A stretch of DNA of 64,000 nucleotides from Maratus speciosus (taxonomy: Eukaryota; Arthropoda; Arachnida; Araneae; Salticidae), in the NCBI GenBank assembly GCA_963932465.1, contig OZ010799.1:277671164-277735163 (forward strand), written 5' to 3'. Shown in pieces: positions 42,855 to 55,213 of the stretch; position 1 is the stretch's first letter, and the number at the start of each line of letters is the position of its first letter. A model generated the notes under the pieces. That model saw nothing but the letters and a program-made list of their open reading frames with translations. It was not told the origin of the DNA and made no database searches. The translations under genes were made by a program, and so were the position numbers.

Positions 42855-45800
42855 ATGGAGGATTATGAGAAAAAATCTGCTCAAATTAAAATTGAGAGAG
42901 GTAGGGTGAAAGGCTCTGTAACTAGATTAGAGAATAGTTTTAATAATGTGAATACTAAGAATGAAATTTTGATTAGATTACAAAGATTAGATGATTTACT
43001 TAAAGAGTTCTTAAGATTAGATTCTTGTTTAAATGATGATGATTCTGAATTAGCAGAATTTGAAGACAGGTATTTTCAGTTAAAAACTAAATATCAAAAC
43101 AAACTAGATTCTTTGAATCCTTCAGAAGTTGTTAACGTTGCAACACACAATTCTGTGCAAGGTTCTTCTGTTACTATTCCTAATCAATGTAATATTAGAC
43201 TACCAAAATTGAATATTCCAGTATTTTCTGGAAAGTTTTCAGAATGGACAAATTTTAAGGATATGTTTGTTTCCACTGTCCATTCACAAGTAGGTTTAAG
43301 TAACATTCAGAAATTCCAGTATCTTAAAGGGTTACTTTCTGAAGAACCATCTACATTAATTAAGCATATTCCCCTTTCTAATGAATCTTATCAAGAAGCT
43401 TGGGAAAAGTTGTTAAATTGATATGATAAAAAGAAACAAATTGTTAATTCTTTGATTAAATTATTTTTAGAACAAAAATCAGTTCTGCATCCTAATAGCA
43501 TAAATATAAGGAATTTGTTGAATACTAGTGATGAAGTTATTAGGGGTTTGAAAGCTGTTGGTGATGAAGCTACAAATAGAGACCCATGGTTAATATATTT
43601 GTTATTTCAAAAACTTGATCCGGAAAGTCGAAGACTTTGGTCCATTGAAAGTACAGAAAATGAATTTCCCACTTTGAAAGAATTTTTTGATTTCTGAAGT
43701 GTAAGATGTTCTTCTTTAGAGCTCATCTCTAACAATGAAAGTGATATGAAACATTCCAAAAGTTCAAATTTTGTTGGTTCCAAGTACAGTTCCAATGATA
43801 AGCATTCAAAGGTGTGCTTAAAGTGTCAAGGAATACATCCGCTCTATAAATGTGTTAAATTTAAATCCATGGATGTTGTTGCTCGAAAGAACTTTATTAA
43901 GCGTAATAACTGTTGTTTTTTATGTTTAAACTCTCATAAAGTTAAGGAATGTCCAAATTCTCATTTGAAATGCTTTAAATGTGAAAGTAAACATAATACA
44001 CTCTTACATGAAGAGAATAAAAGTAATAATGCTTGCACTGCTAAGTTTGAAAATAAAATTTTTCCAAATTCATCTGAGAATAAAAACCACCATTCAAATA
44101 AAGAATTTGTACAGGAGTCAACATCTCACGAATTACAAATTAATTCTAGTGCTTCTTTCAATAATTCTAAATGTGTTTCTTTCCTACCTACTGCTAAAGT
44201 TCTCTTATATAATAATGAAAATAAACCTCACTCTTTTAGAGCTCTACTCGATTCTGGTTCGGAATGTTCTTTTGTTAGTGAAAATGTCGTAAGAACTTTA
44301 GGGTTAAAAAGAAAGAATGACAGAATTCGATTAAATGGAATTGCTGGAGTATTGGCTGGACAAACTCGTGGTTCAGTAACCCTTACAGTTGGTGCAAAGC
44401 TTTCTAATGAGTCCTTAAAGGTTCAGGCATACATCCTGCCTAAAGTGACATCTCAATTACCTGCAGAATTACTTGATACGAAAAATATAGAGTATCTTAA
44501 AAATATTACGTTAGCAGATGAAGATTTCATGAAACCACAAGAATGTGATATTATTTTGGGATCTGACTGTTTCTTTACTATTTTAAGATATGGTAGAATT
44601 GTTAGTACCGAGAATGAGCCAATTGCCCAAAACACTATGTTTGGTTGGGTGGTAGCCGGAAAATTGGAACCTAAATGTAAATATTCTTCTAGTATTCAAT
44701 CTCATTTTCTTAGTGTTGAAAACGAATCCAATATTGATCTATTATTACAAAAATTTTGGCAAGCAGAAGAAATAGATGTTAATAAACCCCATTTGTCTGA
44801 GGAAGAAGAATTTTGTGAACAACATTTTTGTTCAACTTACAAGGTAACACCAGAAGGTAGATTTGAAGTTAAATTGCCAGTTTATAAAGATGTGATGTCA
44901 TTAGGCGATTCTAAATCCATGGCAGTGTCACGTTTGTTTGCTATGGAGAGAAAATTTCAATTTGATAAAAATTTTGAAAATGAGTATAGAAATTTTATGA
45001 AGCAATATGAAGACCTTGGTCATATGACACTTATCGACAAAAACTCAAATCCTGCAAGCAACAAAGTATATTATCTTCCGCATCATTCTGTTATAAAAAG
45101 CGACTCTATTTCAACAAAGTTACGTGTGGTGTTTGATGGTTCATGCAAACCTCCTAATGCTAATTCGTTAAATTCTGTTTTAGCTGTTGGACAAATTCCA
45201 CAACCAAATCTTTTTACCATTTTGATAAGATTTAGAGCAAATCCTATTGCTTTTACTGCTGATATTCAGCAGATGTATAGACAAGTTTTGATTGCTCCAG
45301 AAGATCAAGATTTACAGCGTATTGTTTGGCGTGACTCAGCATACTCAGCTATAAAGGAATACAGGCTACGAACTATTACATATGGTACATCATCAGCTCC
45401 ATTTTTAGCTACTCGTTGCCTATTTCAAATTGGAAAGGATATTGAAAAGAATGATCCTGTAACAGCTTCAATAATTAAAGATAGTTTCTATGTTGATGAT
45501 TGTATGTCCGGTGCAATCTCAAGCGAAGAAGCTATTAAAATGGTTGAGAAACTTTCACTGGCTTTAGAAAATAGAGGTTTTCATTTACGGAAGTGGAGAT
45601 CTAATTCTTCCGATGTAGTTGATGTAGTGAATCATTTATCTTCAAATTCTCTTGAGTCAACAAATTTAGAAATTCATCCTGATGACTGTTCCAAAGCCTT
45701 AGGGCTTATTTGGGATTCTTCAAATGATGTTTTTGTCTTTAAAGTTAATTTACAATTTGATGATAACATAACTAAAAGAAAATTTCTTTCACAATCTGCC

Positions 45801-48095
45801 AAATTATTTGATCCATTAGGATTTTTGGCTCCATGTACTGTCTCTATAAAAATGTTTTACCAGCAATTGTGGTTGATGAAGTTAGACTGGGATACTGCTC
45901 TTCCCGAAAATTTCCAAGCAAATTGGAAGAAATTCCAAGAGGAATTTGAACAAGTTTGCTCTATTAGAATTCTCCGATGGATCCAAGTTTCCAGTAAAGA
46001 GCTCATTTTACATGGATTTAGCGATGCATCAGAATCAGCATATGCCACCATCATATATGTGGTTCAACCTGGTGAAGTGAAGTCAAAGGTGACCATTTTA
46101 GTTGCTAAAAGCAAGGTGGCACCCCTTAAATCAGTTTCCATTCCAAGGCTTGAGCTCAATGGTGCTTTACTACTTTCCAGACTATATTCTGCATTAGTGA
46201 CTATTTTGAATACCTTCATTATTAAGTTTTATGCTTGGGCCGACTCGCAAGTAGTTCTATCATGGCTGTCATCTCATCCTAGGTGTTGGAAAACTTATGT
46301 GGCCAATAGAACCTCAGAAATTCTAGACTCTGTTCCATCTTACTGTTGGAGGTATGTTCCAGGCAAGGAAAATCCAGCTGACATTGCTTCTAGAGGTTTA
46401 TCTCCTAAGTATCTTCCTGATTGTTCCCTTTGGTGGGAGGGCCCAAAGTGGCTTTCTTTAAGTCAAGAACATTGGCCTGAACAACCTCAAATAAAAACTA
46501 ATTTAGACACTGTAAATAAAGAGAAAAAGAACTCTAAATTTTGTTTTCCAGTAACTGTGAATAATTCTTTGATTGATTTACTTTTTGAAAAATATTCTTC
46601 TTTTACTAAAATTGTTGATGTTTTAGCTTTTTGTATTAGGTTTGTGAGAAATTGCAAACAGAAAGTTGGCAAAATGAACACCAGTCCTTTGAGTAAAGGT
46701 AAATTTCTTCCTTTATCGACAAACGAAAGAAGACATTCAGGTAATTTGATTATTTCTTATATTCAGCAGCTATATTTCGCAGATGAAATTAGTTGTATTA
46801 GATCAAACAGACCAGTTTCTAAAAAAAGTTCTCTTTTTTCACTTTGTCCTTTTATTGATAGTGATGGTTTACTTAGGGTGGGAGGTAGGCTGAGAAATTT
46901 ACCCCTCCAGTACAATGCAAAACATCCTGTCATTTTGCCAACTCAACATAAATTAAGTGTGTTAATTGTTAAATATTTTCATGTTATGCATTTTCATGCT
47001 GGGTTAAATTTATTAATGGGTATCATTAGATAGAGTTATTGGATTGTACGTGCCAAGAAGATAATTAAAAATTGTATTCATAAATGTGTTACCTGCTGTA
47101 GATATAGAGCAGCTTCTTCCAAACAGTTAATGGGAGATCTTCCTCTTAACAGAGTCACTCCTAACAGGCCATTTTCTGCATGTGGAATCGATTATGCAGG
47201 GCCTATTAATATTTTGAAATATCGAGGTAGAGGAGCGAAAACTACTAAATGCTATATTGTTCTATTTGTTTGTTTTGCAACTAAAGCTCTACATTTAGAA
47301 TTGGTGAGTGATTTAACCTCCGAGGCATTTATTGCTTCATTAAACAGATTTTGCTCTCGAAGAGGAGCTCCTCAACATGTGTATAGTGATAATGCCACAA
47401 CATTTGTAGGTGCTAAAAGGCAACTCTCAGATTTATATAAATTTATTTGTTCAATTGAAAGAAATGAAAAAATTTGTTATTTTTTGTCTCAAAGAAACAT
47501 TGAGTGGCATATGATTCCTCCAGTGAGTCCGCATTTTGGTGGACTGTGGGAAGCCGCTGTTCGTTCTGTAAAATTTCATATCAAACATGTAATTGGAAAT
47601 ACTAATCTAACTTTTGAGGAACTTTATACATATTTAACTCAAATTGAAGCCATCTTGAATTCTAGACCATTAGTGGCAATTGATAGTGATAACAATTCAG
47701 AAGGTATAAATATATTGACTCCATCTCATTTTTTAACTGGTGATGTCATAACTTCCCCAGCTGAACCTTTAAATGAGGAAAATTTGTCTTTACGATCTCG
47801 TTGGGATATTGTACAAAAATTGAAATTATGTTTTTGGAAAAGGTGGAGTATTGATTATTTGAGTACTCTGCAAAATAGAAAAAAATGGAGAGTAAATACT
47901 GAAAATTTTAAAGTAAATGATGTAGTAATTTTGAAAGAGGATAATGTTCCCCCTTCTGTTTGGCCATTAGGCAAAATTATTGAAATTCACCCAGGTAAGG
48001 ATGGTATAGTCCGTGTAGTAACTGTTAAAACCGCTAGGGGTATTTTTAAAAGACCTATTGTAAAACTTTGTTTACTTCCTTTGCATCAAGAATAG
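42855..48095 (+). pseudogene. BEL/Pao gag-pol, one frame with three internal stops
   Basis: A single frame of 1,746 codons from ATG 42855 (MEDYEKKSAQIK) to TAG 48093-48095. It is interrupted by TGA at codon 189 (43419), TGA at codon 281 (43695) and TAG at codon 1393 (47031), with no frameshift. Gag-type domain (~codons 1-290, with LPKLNIPVFSGKFSEWTNF), zinc knuckles (~320-385, CLKC...CFKC), aspartic protease LLDSGSECSF (~463), reverse transcriptase with YVDDCMSG (~878), A17/RNase H region with SVSIPRLELNGALL and WADSQVV (~1090-1130), integrase zinc region with H...H and CIHKCVTCC around codons 1375-1415, integrase core D-D-E in GIDYAGP (~1443), YSDNATTF (~1509) and GLWEAAVRS (~1562), and a C-terminal domain with VWPLGKIIEIHPGKDG. 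All three stops could come from single C-to-T or similar changes; I have not reconstructed the intact protein. Confidence 0.93.
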
Positions 48096-48104
48096 CTTCT
48101 TGAT

Positions 48105-48115
48105 GGGTGGGAGTA
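48105..48115 (+). promoter_or_regulatory. Polypurine tract (left copy)
   Basis: GGGTGGGAGTA, a purine-rich stretch expected right before the 3' LTR. The same 11 bases occur at 55203-55213 directly before TGTTCAG, so the tract was duplicated or split by the insertion 48116-55202. Confidence 0.7.
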
Positions 48116-48816
48116 GGGACGTAGCTACAGGGGGGGTGTGGGGGGGGTGCGACACCCCCCCACTTCGGTAAACTCATATACATTCGGTAATTTCACTTTC
48201 GTTCAAAAATTGCATCATTTGGCTCCGATTTTTTTCTTTTTTTTAAGAATTTTTAAAAATATATTACAAAATTTATTACAAAACAGTAAACAATGTCAAA
48301 ACATATTTAAAATTATTACATATTTTCTAATTAGAAATTTCCTTTCTCTTTGCATTATGTAATTTTTTTTTTCGCTGGGAGGCGATTACAATTTCACTTT
48401 TTAGCTATTCCATGGATGTAAGAAGGGGGGTCCATGATACAGTATCCCTTAGAAGATTAAATATACCTTCTTCCTATTTCTATGCAGTATCCCTGTAAGC
48501 TAGAAGATTAGGGTAGAGAATATCTTCGCTTCATTCAAGAAAGGAATCTGGAGAAAAAGGTCTTGAGTGTAAATGTGTACACTCCTTGACCAATGCAAAT
48601 GAAATTAGAAGGCCAGACTTCTTGTTCGTTAAAATTCATTTTGTGGGACTCTGAAAGCTATGGGGGGTGGATATTTTGCGGTTTATTCGGGGAACAGGAT
48701 GTCGCCAGATGTTTACTGTTGTATTGTCTGTATTTCAAAGCAAAAAATAAGAGAGAACCGGGAAATTTTTCTTATCAAAGAAAATTAAAACGGTGTAATA
48801 AAATTACATCAGCTAC

Positions 48817-50555
48817 TAAGGATGTACCGAATAGTGATTTTGACCGAATACCGAATATTCGGCCAACAGGTGAACCGGATACCGAATATTCGGCTAGCCG
48901 AGTAGTAACTATTCGGCCAAATACCAAATATTCGGCTGGTCGAATATTTTAAAATTTTATTAATTAAAAAAGTTTCATGGCTTCTTCTGGTGAAATAAAC
49001 CAAATGAATATATATATTTTTTAATTCTAAAACAAACAACTCAGCAAAAATAACTTTTCTACCGAATATTCGGCCTACAGGCGAACCTTATACCGAATAT
49101 TCGGCTAGCCAAATTAACTGTTAGGCCGAATACCGAATATTCGGCCAGCCGAGTAGTAACTATTCGGCCAAATACCAAGTACTCGGCTGGTCGAATACTT
49201 TTATATTTCAAAGATTAAAGGCATTAAAATGTTAAATTTAAAAATAATTTTACATAATATTTAATGCAGAAACTTACATTTTGATAAACAAGAACTTTTT
49301 ACAAGTAAACTGTATATATGGAAAAAATCTGCTTTAAGTTATTTAAGAAAAGAATTTTAAAATTTTATTAATTTAAAAAGTTTGATATTTCATAGCTTCT
49401 TCCTGTGAATTAAACCAAGTGAATATACATTTTTTTAAATTCTAAAACAAGCAACTCAACAAAAATAAGTTTTCTACTGCTTTTGATTTAGCAAGGAAGT
49501 TTTTAAATGCATCTTAGATCAGTGTTTCGAATGGGCGATTATTTGAAGAGATTGTAAACATACACATTGTACCTAAAAAAATTGCCACAAACTTTCAACA
49601 GAGATAATGTGGTCAAGACAAAAAATTTTTGGACAAGAAACAACACCTCATTCCATTTATTCCATCAAAATTGCAATATATTCAGTCAAAAATTCTGGGT
49701 ATGCAACTACATGCCGAAACTGAATTTTCGTTCACAACTTTATCAGTAAATGAAGATATTTTAGCAAAATTTGTTTCATATTAATTTAGTCTGTATTAAA
49801 TGTGATGATATCATTGAAAATGGCTGAATTTTGGCCAGTGACACAGTATAAATACTATAAATTGCATTCTGAATAACGGAATGTCGACCTCATAGTTGTT
49901 TAAACATGAAAAGTGGCTATTTCCAGCCCTTCTTATCATGATATTATGTTTCACAGAAATCAAAGCAAGTTTATTAAAAATATACCTATGATATCTTCGT
50001 TAGGGTTAACAAATGAAAATCCAAGTTTGACCTCGAATGAGATGATATAAACTTTATTTATAACTGAATAAGTGGATTGCGATTATGGTTTTCTGAGCAA
50101 AAATTGTCTTTCTTGATGTGTATTATCAACCCTGAAAGTTTTTCTGTTTTGATTAGAAGCGCCTTTTTTTGTGAAAAAAATAGAAGCAGATTATTTACTA
50201 GAAAAGGTTCAGGAACTTGCCTTTTTACATTGTTAATTCCTATGAGAATCCCCATTAATGGTTAATTTTCTAAAGTAATACTTTACAAAAAGCAAATAAT
50301 GTAAAAACATTCTCTTTTACTTATATATGATTCTGTTTCTAATTATTATTAATATCTTTATAAGTTGACAGTTAAAAGGAGAAATTGTGTAAGATTTTTT
50401 AAAATGTTTTAAAAGTTTTTTTTAAGTATTCGGTTTGGCCGAATATCTTGATATTATAACCGAATATAACCGAATATTAGGTTAGGCCGAATATTCAGTA
50501 ACATAGCCGAAAAGGTCGAATACAGAATAGATACCGAATATTCGGTACATCCCTA
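48817..50555. mobile_element. hAT-type element with CCGAATATTCGG subterminal repeats
   Basis: Ends TAAGGATGTACCGAATA and TATTCGGTACATCCCTA; flanks TCAGCTAC and TTAGCTAC (7 of 8 match). The palindrome CCGAATATTCGG and partial forms recur many times in both subterminal zones (48825-49200 and 50425-50550). No transposase; probably non-autonomous. Confidence 0.75.
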
Positions 50556-50562
50556 TTAGCTA

Positions 50563-50818
50563 CACTGTAAAAAAAATACTGCCAGTTTTCCGGTAGGAAT
50601 CCGAAAAATAGTTGCCCTTATCGTACCGGAATAATTTCCAACTCAGTTTGGAATAAAATACGTAAAAATAAGGAAATAGTCAGTCTAACAGTATTTTACG
50701 GATTTTATTCCGATTTTACGGATTGTATTCCGAGCTGGATTGGAAATTATTCCAGTACGATAACGGCAACTATTTTTCCGATTCCTACCGGAAAACTGGC
50801 ATTATTTTTTTTACAGTG
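50563..50818. mobile_element. 256-bp palindromic MITE, CACTGTAAAAAAA ends
   Basis: Flanked by TA (50561-50562, 50819-50820). About 100 bp at each end are near-perfect inverted copies (TACTGCCAGTTTTCCGGTAG and ATAGTTGCCCTTATCGTACC blocks). It hit the TA inside the right target duplication TTAGCTAC of the hAT-type element just before it. Same terminus as 31170-33467. Confidence 0.85.
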
Positions 50819-50820
50819 TA

Positions 50821-52316
50821 CTATATATAATGGTATATTGTATCTTCGAAAAACTAAAATTTCTTGAAAAAAGTATTAAAAAAAAATGCGGGAAAAAACC
50901 CTTAAGGGTGTTCTCAAATCAAAAGGGCTACTTTCTGAGTCATCTCTGAATTCATTTTTGTTCAGAAATTGGCAGGTGTTGTTATTCATAAACTATGTAT
51001 TCGAAAGACGTTTTCCATTTTTTGGTAAACGCAAAACATTTTTCAGAAAATATTATCAAAGTTGGCGTTTTGAACTGAATTCCAAACACGGCAGCTCGAG
51101 AAAGGCAAAAAACTTGTCATCATGTGACCACAATCACTTTTAACGCGATAAGTAATTTTATCAAAAAATGTAATACTAGTTTCCATTGTATTCCGCTTCA
51201 ACAGTGAGGCCTGACAATATGCTTAAAAATGAGACAGAAAATGTGTCTGAAAATTTTACGTTGTTCAGTAGCAAGCTCGAGAGCCGCTTTAAAGAAAAAA
51301 AATAATAAGATAGAGAACTATAAAATATTGGATTTTTTCCTTTGTAATTTAATATAAACCGAAGATATGTTTTAAGATCTGGATCTCTTCTTGTCACGGG
51401 GTAGTGGAAGGTATACGGAGATATACGCCGTATCTGGATTTTTTTAAGAAGCTCCGCATACCCTCTGCTTCTCAAATAAAGCATTAGCGTATACTGTATC
51501 CATGAATGTTCATGACTTTAGCGTATGCCCTTTGTTTTTTTACGACTACAGCACTGGCTCTTGTCATTCAGTTCGACAAGATATTTTTTATTTATATTTT
51601 TGAACTTGTTTTAGAATCATCAGTTGTATTGATATATAAAGACAAGTGCATTGATGATAATCATTAATCTTTCTTCTACTTGGCGTTTTGAGACATTCAT
51701 TTACTTTTTGCTACAAAAACTGAAAGCAATTTTTTTCTTTGTTTTCTGAAATGGAGGGATCTCAAACTTAATTTAAATTAATTAAAAAAATCCTTTGACT
51801 TGAATCAGGCTAATTCATGTAACAGAATCAACGCTACAGCTCACAAAAAAATGCAAGCAAAGTAATTTTGCAGAAAATAAAATAATTTTCCACACTGTCT
51901 CCCCTCTCTCACCTTCTCCATCGAAAAAAAATCTTTTTGTGTTCAACACTTTTTTTTTATTATTGCAAATTAAAATAACAATATTTAATTTTTATAACGG
52001 AATCCTATTTTAAACTGAAAAATGTGTTTATCCATGCAAAATTAATATAATAATATGTGAGAAAAGGATATATAATACATTTACACCTATTAAGAAGGGA
52101 ACTTGTCTATTTTGCATTTTTTTACTTTATAGTGCAATTCCGTCTTAGAAGATTTTACTGCATAGCATTTTTTAGATTTTTAAGTCTCCAGTACATGGAA
52201 TATGGATTAACAAAATTAATGATAATCGCAACATTTGCATATAACAAATATGATTTATTTAAAAAAAATAATTATCGCAGCCTACGGCATTTCTATAAAA
52301 ATAATGATTACAAAAA

Positions 52317-52348
<32 letters not shown>

Positions 52349-52440
52349 AAAAGAAAAGAAAAAAGCTAAGATTAAGTATTTTTGATCAGAATTCCTCGTA
52401 CAGACAAATTTTTAACCAAATCGACGTAAAAATCAATGTT
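50821..52440. other. Part of the insertion, no gene seen
   Basis: Has a block near 50905-51140 related (inverted) to 4578-5035 and a 26-A-rich tract near 52313-52365. Open frames here are AT-rich chance frames. Confidence 0.4.
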
Positions 52441-52444
52441 TTGT

Positions 52445-52685
52445 AAAAATTCACTTGGGCCGTGTTAGAGTTGGGTCGAGATTTTCATTTTTTTCCAGGC
52501 CAGGATAGTCTCAGACTGAACTTTTAGCTGCTATAACGCTGGGCCAGGCCAATAATTTTTTTCGACAGGCCTAGCCGAGTTTAGGCCTACTTTTCATAAT
52601 GCGCCGGGTCGAATTTTTTTCTATGGGTCGGCCTGGCCCGTGCCTGAAAATTTCTACCCGTACAAACTTCTAACTTAAAATTTAA
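52445..52685. repeat. GGCCTGGCCC-type repeat cluster
   Basis: Short motifs GGGCCAGGCC, GGCCAGGA, GGGTCGGCCTGGCCCG and CGGGTCGAATTT recur within 240 bp, like the subterminal repeats of a decayed transposon. Confidence 0.5.
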
Positions 52686-52984
52686 AAAGTACTGCAAATT
52701 TCAAACTTTGAGTTATAAATAAAAGAAAAAAAAGAATTATTTTTTAAATATTTTCTGTTGAATTTATTTTTATAGTAATAATAAATAATCAATCTAAATC
52801 TGTCTTTTTACACCTCACCCCAAATTACCGCTTTTACCTTTGCCCCCCCCCCCTGTTTTGTTTGGGGGGGAGGTGTATTCCGAATGATATATAATCAACA
52901 CAGTCATAGTTTCTATTGGTTAAATCATTCTTTGCAGTTAATTATTATATGAATATGAAATAATTAATGCTATTTAAAATTACT

Positions 52985-53300
52985 ATTGACTCTCGATTAT
53001 ACGAAGTTCAATTAACCGACACACTCGGTTAACCAACCCTCTCATTATATAAGCCTCCTCTCCTCAAGATATGGCTTATTGTTACTTATTGTGCCGAAAA
53101 ATTAAAAATGTTACCATTGAATTTATTTATTAAATGTCTAATTTTTATTCTTCTTTTCCTTTTTACTCTTTTACTCTAGTAATTATTTATCTTATCGGTT
53201 TATTCAAAAAAGGGACTGAATAAAAATCTCAAGGGGCTTTAACATCCTTGAAAAGTCAAAATGTGTCATCTAAGCGGTGCGTATACTTCTTCAGAATTTA
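52985..53300. repeat. Possible decayed pogo-type end
   Basis: TGACTCTCGATTATACGAAG followed by TTAACCGACACACTCGGTTA looks like a pogo/Tigger terminus. The partner end is not found. Nothing coding seen. Confidence 0.3.
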
Positions 53301-54077
53301 CTCATTATTAGTCCATCAAGGTTAACATTTGTTACTGAGACCCAGGTATGTTTCCATAGCTTCTCTACAAGAGGTAGAAAGACAGCGAAAAATAGTAAAC
53401 CAAACAATGAACGGTGGGTGACAGTAGAGCGGCATTTTCTATTCAAATCACCTAGTCATTAAGTAAATACATAAATTAAGAACTGATTTAGCAAGTTGGC
53501 TTTAAAGAAATTAACACACCATATGTATTTTATCTTTTAACTGACTAAGACATACTCCTTTTTTGTTCGTTCATCAAATACCCCTTAAAATTCACCAATG
53601 TGGGTGGCAATAGCAGTACATTTTTTTAAAAAAACATTAGTGGATTTTTTCAGAAAACATTAAGATGCTTGAAGTTTTAAAAGGTCCTTTCTTTTTCTTG
53701 TTTCTTTCTTTCTTTGGAAATCTCTACGAATCCCATTCTTTTCTGAAACAAAAGAGTTCTCTGCAAAAATATTATACAGAAATTAGTAGTGCAGCTTCTT
53801 TGAAAAGATGAAAAAGTTTCCACACTTTAAACGGATCTGCATAACGGTGTCAATTTTCTGTTGTAGAAATTCAACAAAAGGTACACGAAGTGTAATCGTC
53901 CCCCACCTCAACCCATAGTGTCAAAAATTATGACGCCATATTGTTTTTGACACGACATAATCCTTTTTTATTCATTAATTGCCGAAACGTCAGTGAGGTT
54001 TACCAATGACATCCGAAAAGTGTTTGGTTTTCGTTTGCTTGTCTGCCTGTTCCGCGAAAACTGCCGTTAAAAACGTT

Positions 54078-54145
54078 GGATTTATATTTTGGGGGGACGA
54101 CCGCCTCGATCGCCCCCCCCCCCCCCCTTCCTTGGATCCGCGCCT
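54078..54145. repeat. Direct repeat flanking the minisatellite, left
   Basis: GGATTTATATTTTGGGGGG ... C tract ... GGATCCGCGCCT. A related block at 54617-54668 (GGATTTATATGTTTTGGG ... C tract ... GTATCCGCGCCT) borders the other side of the array. Confidence 0.7.
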
Positions 54146-54180
54146 CGGGGAATCTCCTGGTGATAAATATGCTTTTTTTT

Positions 54181-54610
54181 CGCGGCCCTTTGACAAAATT
54201 TGCTTTTTTTTCAGCGATTCTTTGACAAAATTCGCATTTTCCCGAGATCTCTTGACGAAATTAGCGTTTTTTCCGCGATTCTTTCGCGAAATTTGCATTT
54301 TCTCGCAATTCTTTGGCGAAAGTTGCGTTTTTTTCTGCGATTTTTCGACGAAATTTGAGTTTTTTTCTGCGATCCTTTAACAAAATTCGCTTTTTCCTGC
54401 GATTCTTTGACAAAATTTGCGTTTTTTTGCGGTCCTTTGACGAAATGTGCGTTTTTTTCGTGATTTTTTGACGAAATTCGCGTTTTTTCGCGATTTTTTT
54501 GACGAAGTTGCCGTTTTTTGCGCGATCCTTTGACGAATTTGGCGACTTTTTTTGCGAACGATTGACGAAATTGATTTTTTTTCGGCGATTATTTGTTGGA
54601 ATTCGCGATA
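54181..54610. repeat. ~31-bp minisatellite, about 14 units
   Basis: Units of the form GCGATTCTTTGACGAAATT then CGCGTTTTTT, each diverged. The same repeat in opposite orientation forms the array at 62985-63385. Open frames on both strands here follow the repeat. Confidence 0.85.
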
Positions 54611-54616
54611 AGCGGT

Positions 54617-54668
54617 GGATTTATATGTTTTGGGCGGGCTATCCCCCCCCCCCGTGTATCCGCGCCTG
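54617..54668. repeat. Direct repeat flanking the minisatellite, right
   Basis: Counterpart of 54078-54145, same orientation, ending GTATCCGCGCCTG. Confidence 0.7.
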
Positions 54669-55202
54669 CTGTGAATTTTGTATTATTTACCTGAATAAAA
54701 TCAACTGAAAAAGTACTGTAAGTGTGCATACATATACATATAAATACACGTATGTAAATACCACAAAAAAATTTTCTTAATAATTGAAATTTCTCTGGTG
54801 TGGAAAACACCTCACCTGATCAGTTAAGGGTTAAAGTCTTTAAAATTACTTTTTTCCTCTGCTTTATTCGTAATTGTGCAATTCGATAAATAAATCAGCA
54901 GTTATCTACTTCACTCCCTCCATTCATAATTTTTACTACCCTCGCTCCCCCCGGTTTGTAAAATTTTAAATGGTTGAAATTATTTAGTTTTTTGTTAAAA
55001 TTTTTTGTCTGTTTATTTATATATTGCTGAAATAATAAATAAATGTCTAATCCTCCCCCTCCCCCCTCTCCCAACAAAAAATAATGCGAAAGGATACAAA
55101 ATACAAATAAATACAAAATAAAAAAAATACAAAATTTACTATGAACATTCGGTAAATTCGATCTCCACACCCCCCCAAACGAAATGCTCTAGCTACGCCA
55201 CT

Positions 55203-55213
55203 GGGTGGGAGTA
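55203..55213 (+). promoter_or_regulatory. Polypurine tract (right copy)
   Basis: GGGTGGGAGTA immediately before the 3' LTR start TGTTCAG; see 48105-48115. Confidence 0.75.

Larger units (their letters stand above)
48116..55202. mobile_element. 7.1-kb insertion in the BEL polypurine tract
   Basis: The left side starts GGGACGTAGCTACAGGGGGG, and the reverse complement of the right side starts AGTGGCGTAGCTAGAGC, a GACGTAGCTA/GGCGTAGCTA inverted terminus next to G-rich tracts. It is flanked by GGGTGGGAGTA on both sides (7-11 bp duplication). Inside are a hAT-type element, a MITE, a GGCCTGGCCC-rich zone and a minisatellite. It has no recognised gene; superfamily not assigned. Confidence 0.65.

Noticed and set aside
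48138..48952. Possible env-like frame after BEL pol
   Set aside because: The sequence after 48115 belongs to the insertion in the polypurine tract; frames are short and without signal peptide, glycoprotein or membrane features.
54006..54380. Long open frames on both strands across the 31-bp repeats
   Set aside because: Open only because many units keep a near-multiple-of-three spacing and lack stops; products are low-complexity repeats of the minisatellite.
54181..54610. CRISPR-like regular repeats
   Set aside because: Units are contiguous and diverged, without unique spacers, in a eukaryotic transposon-rich context.
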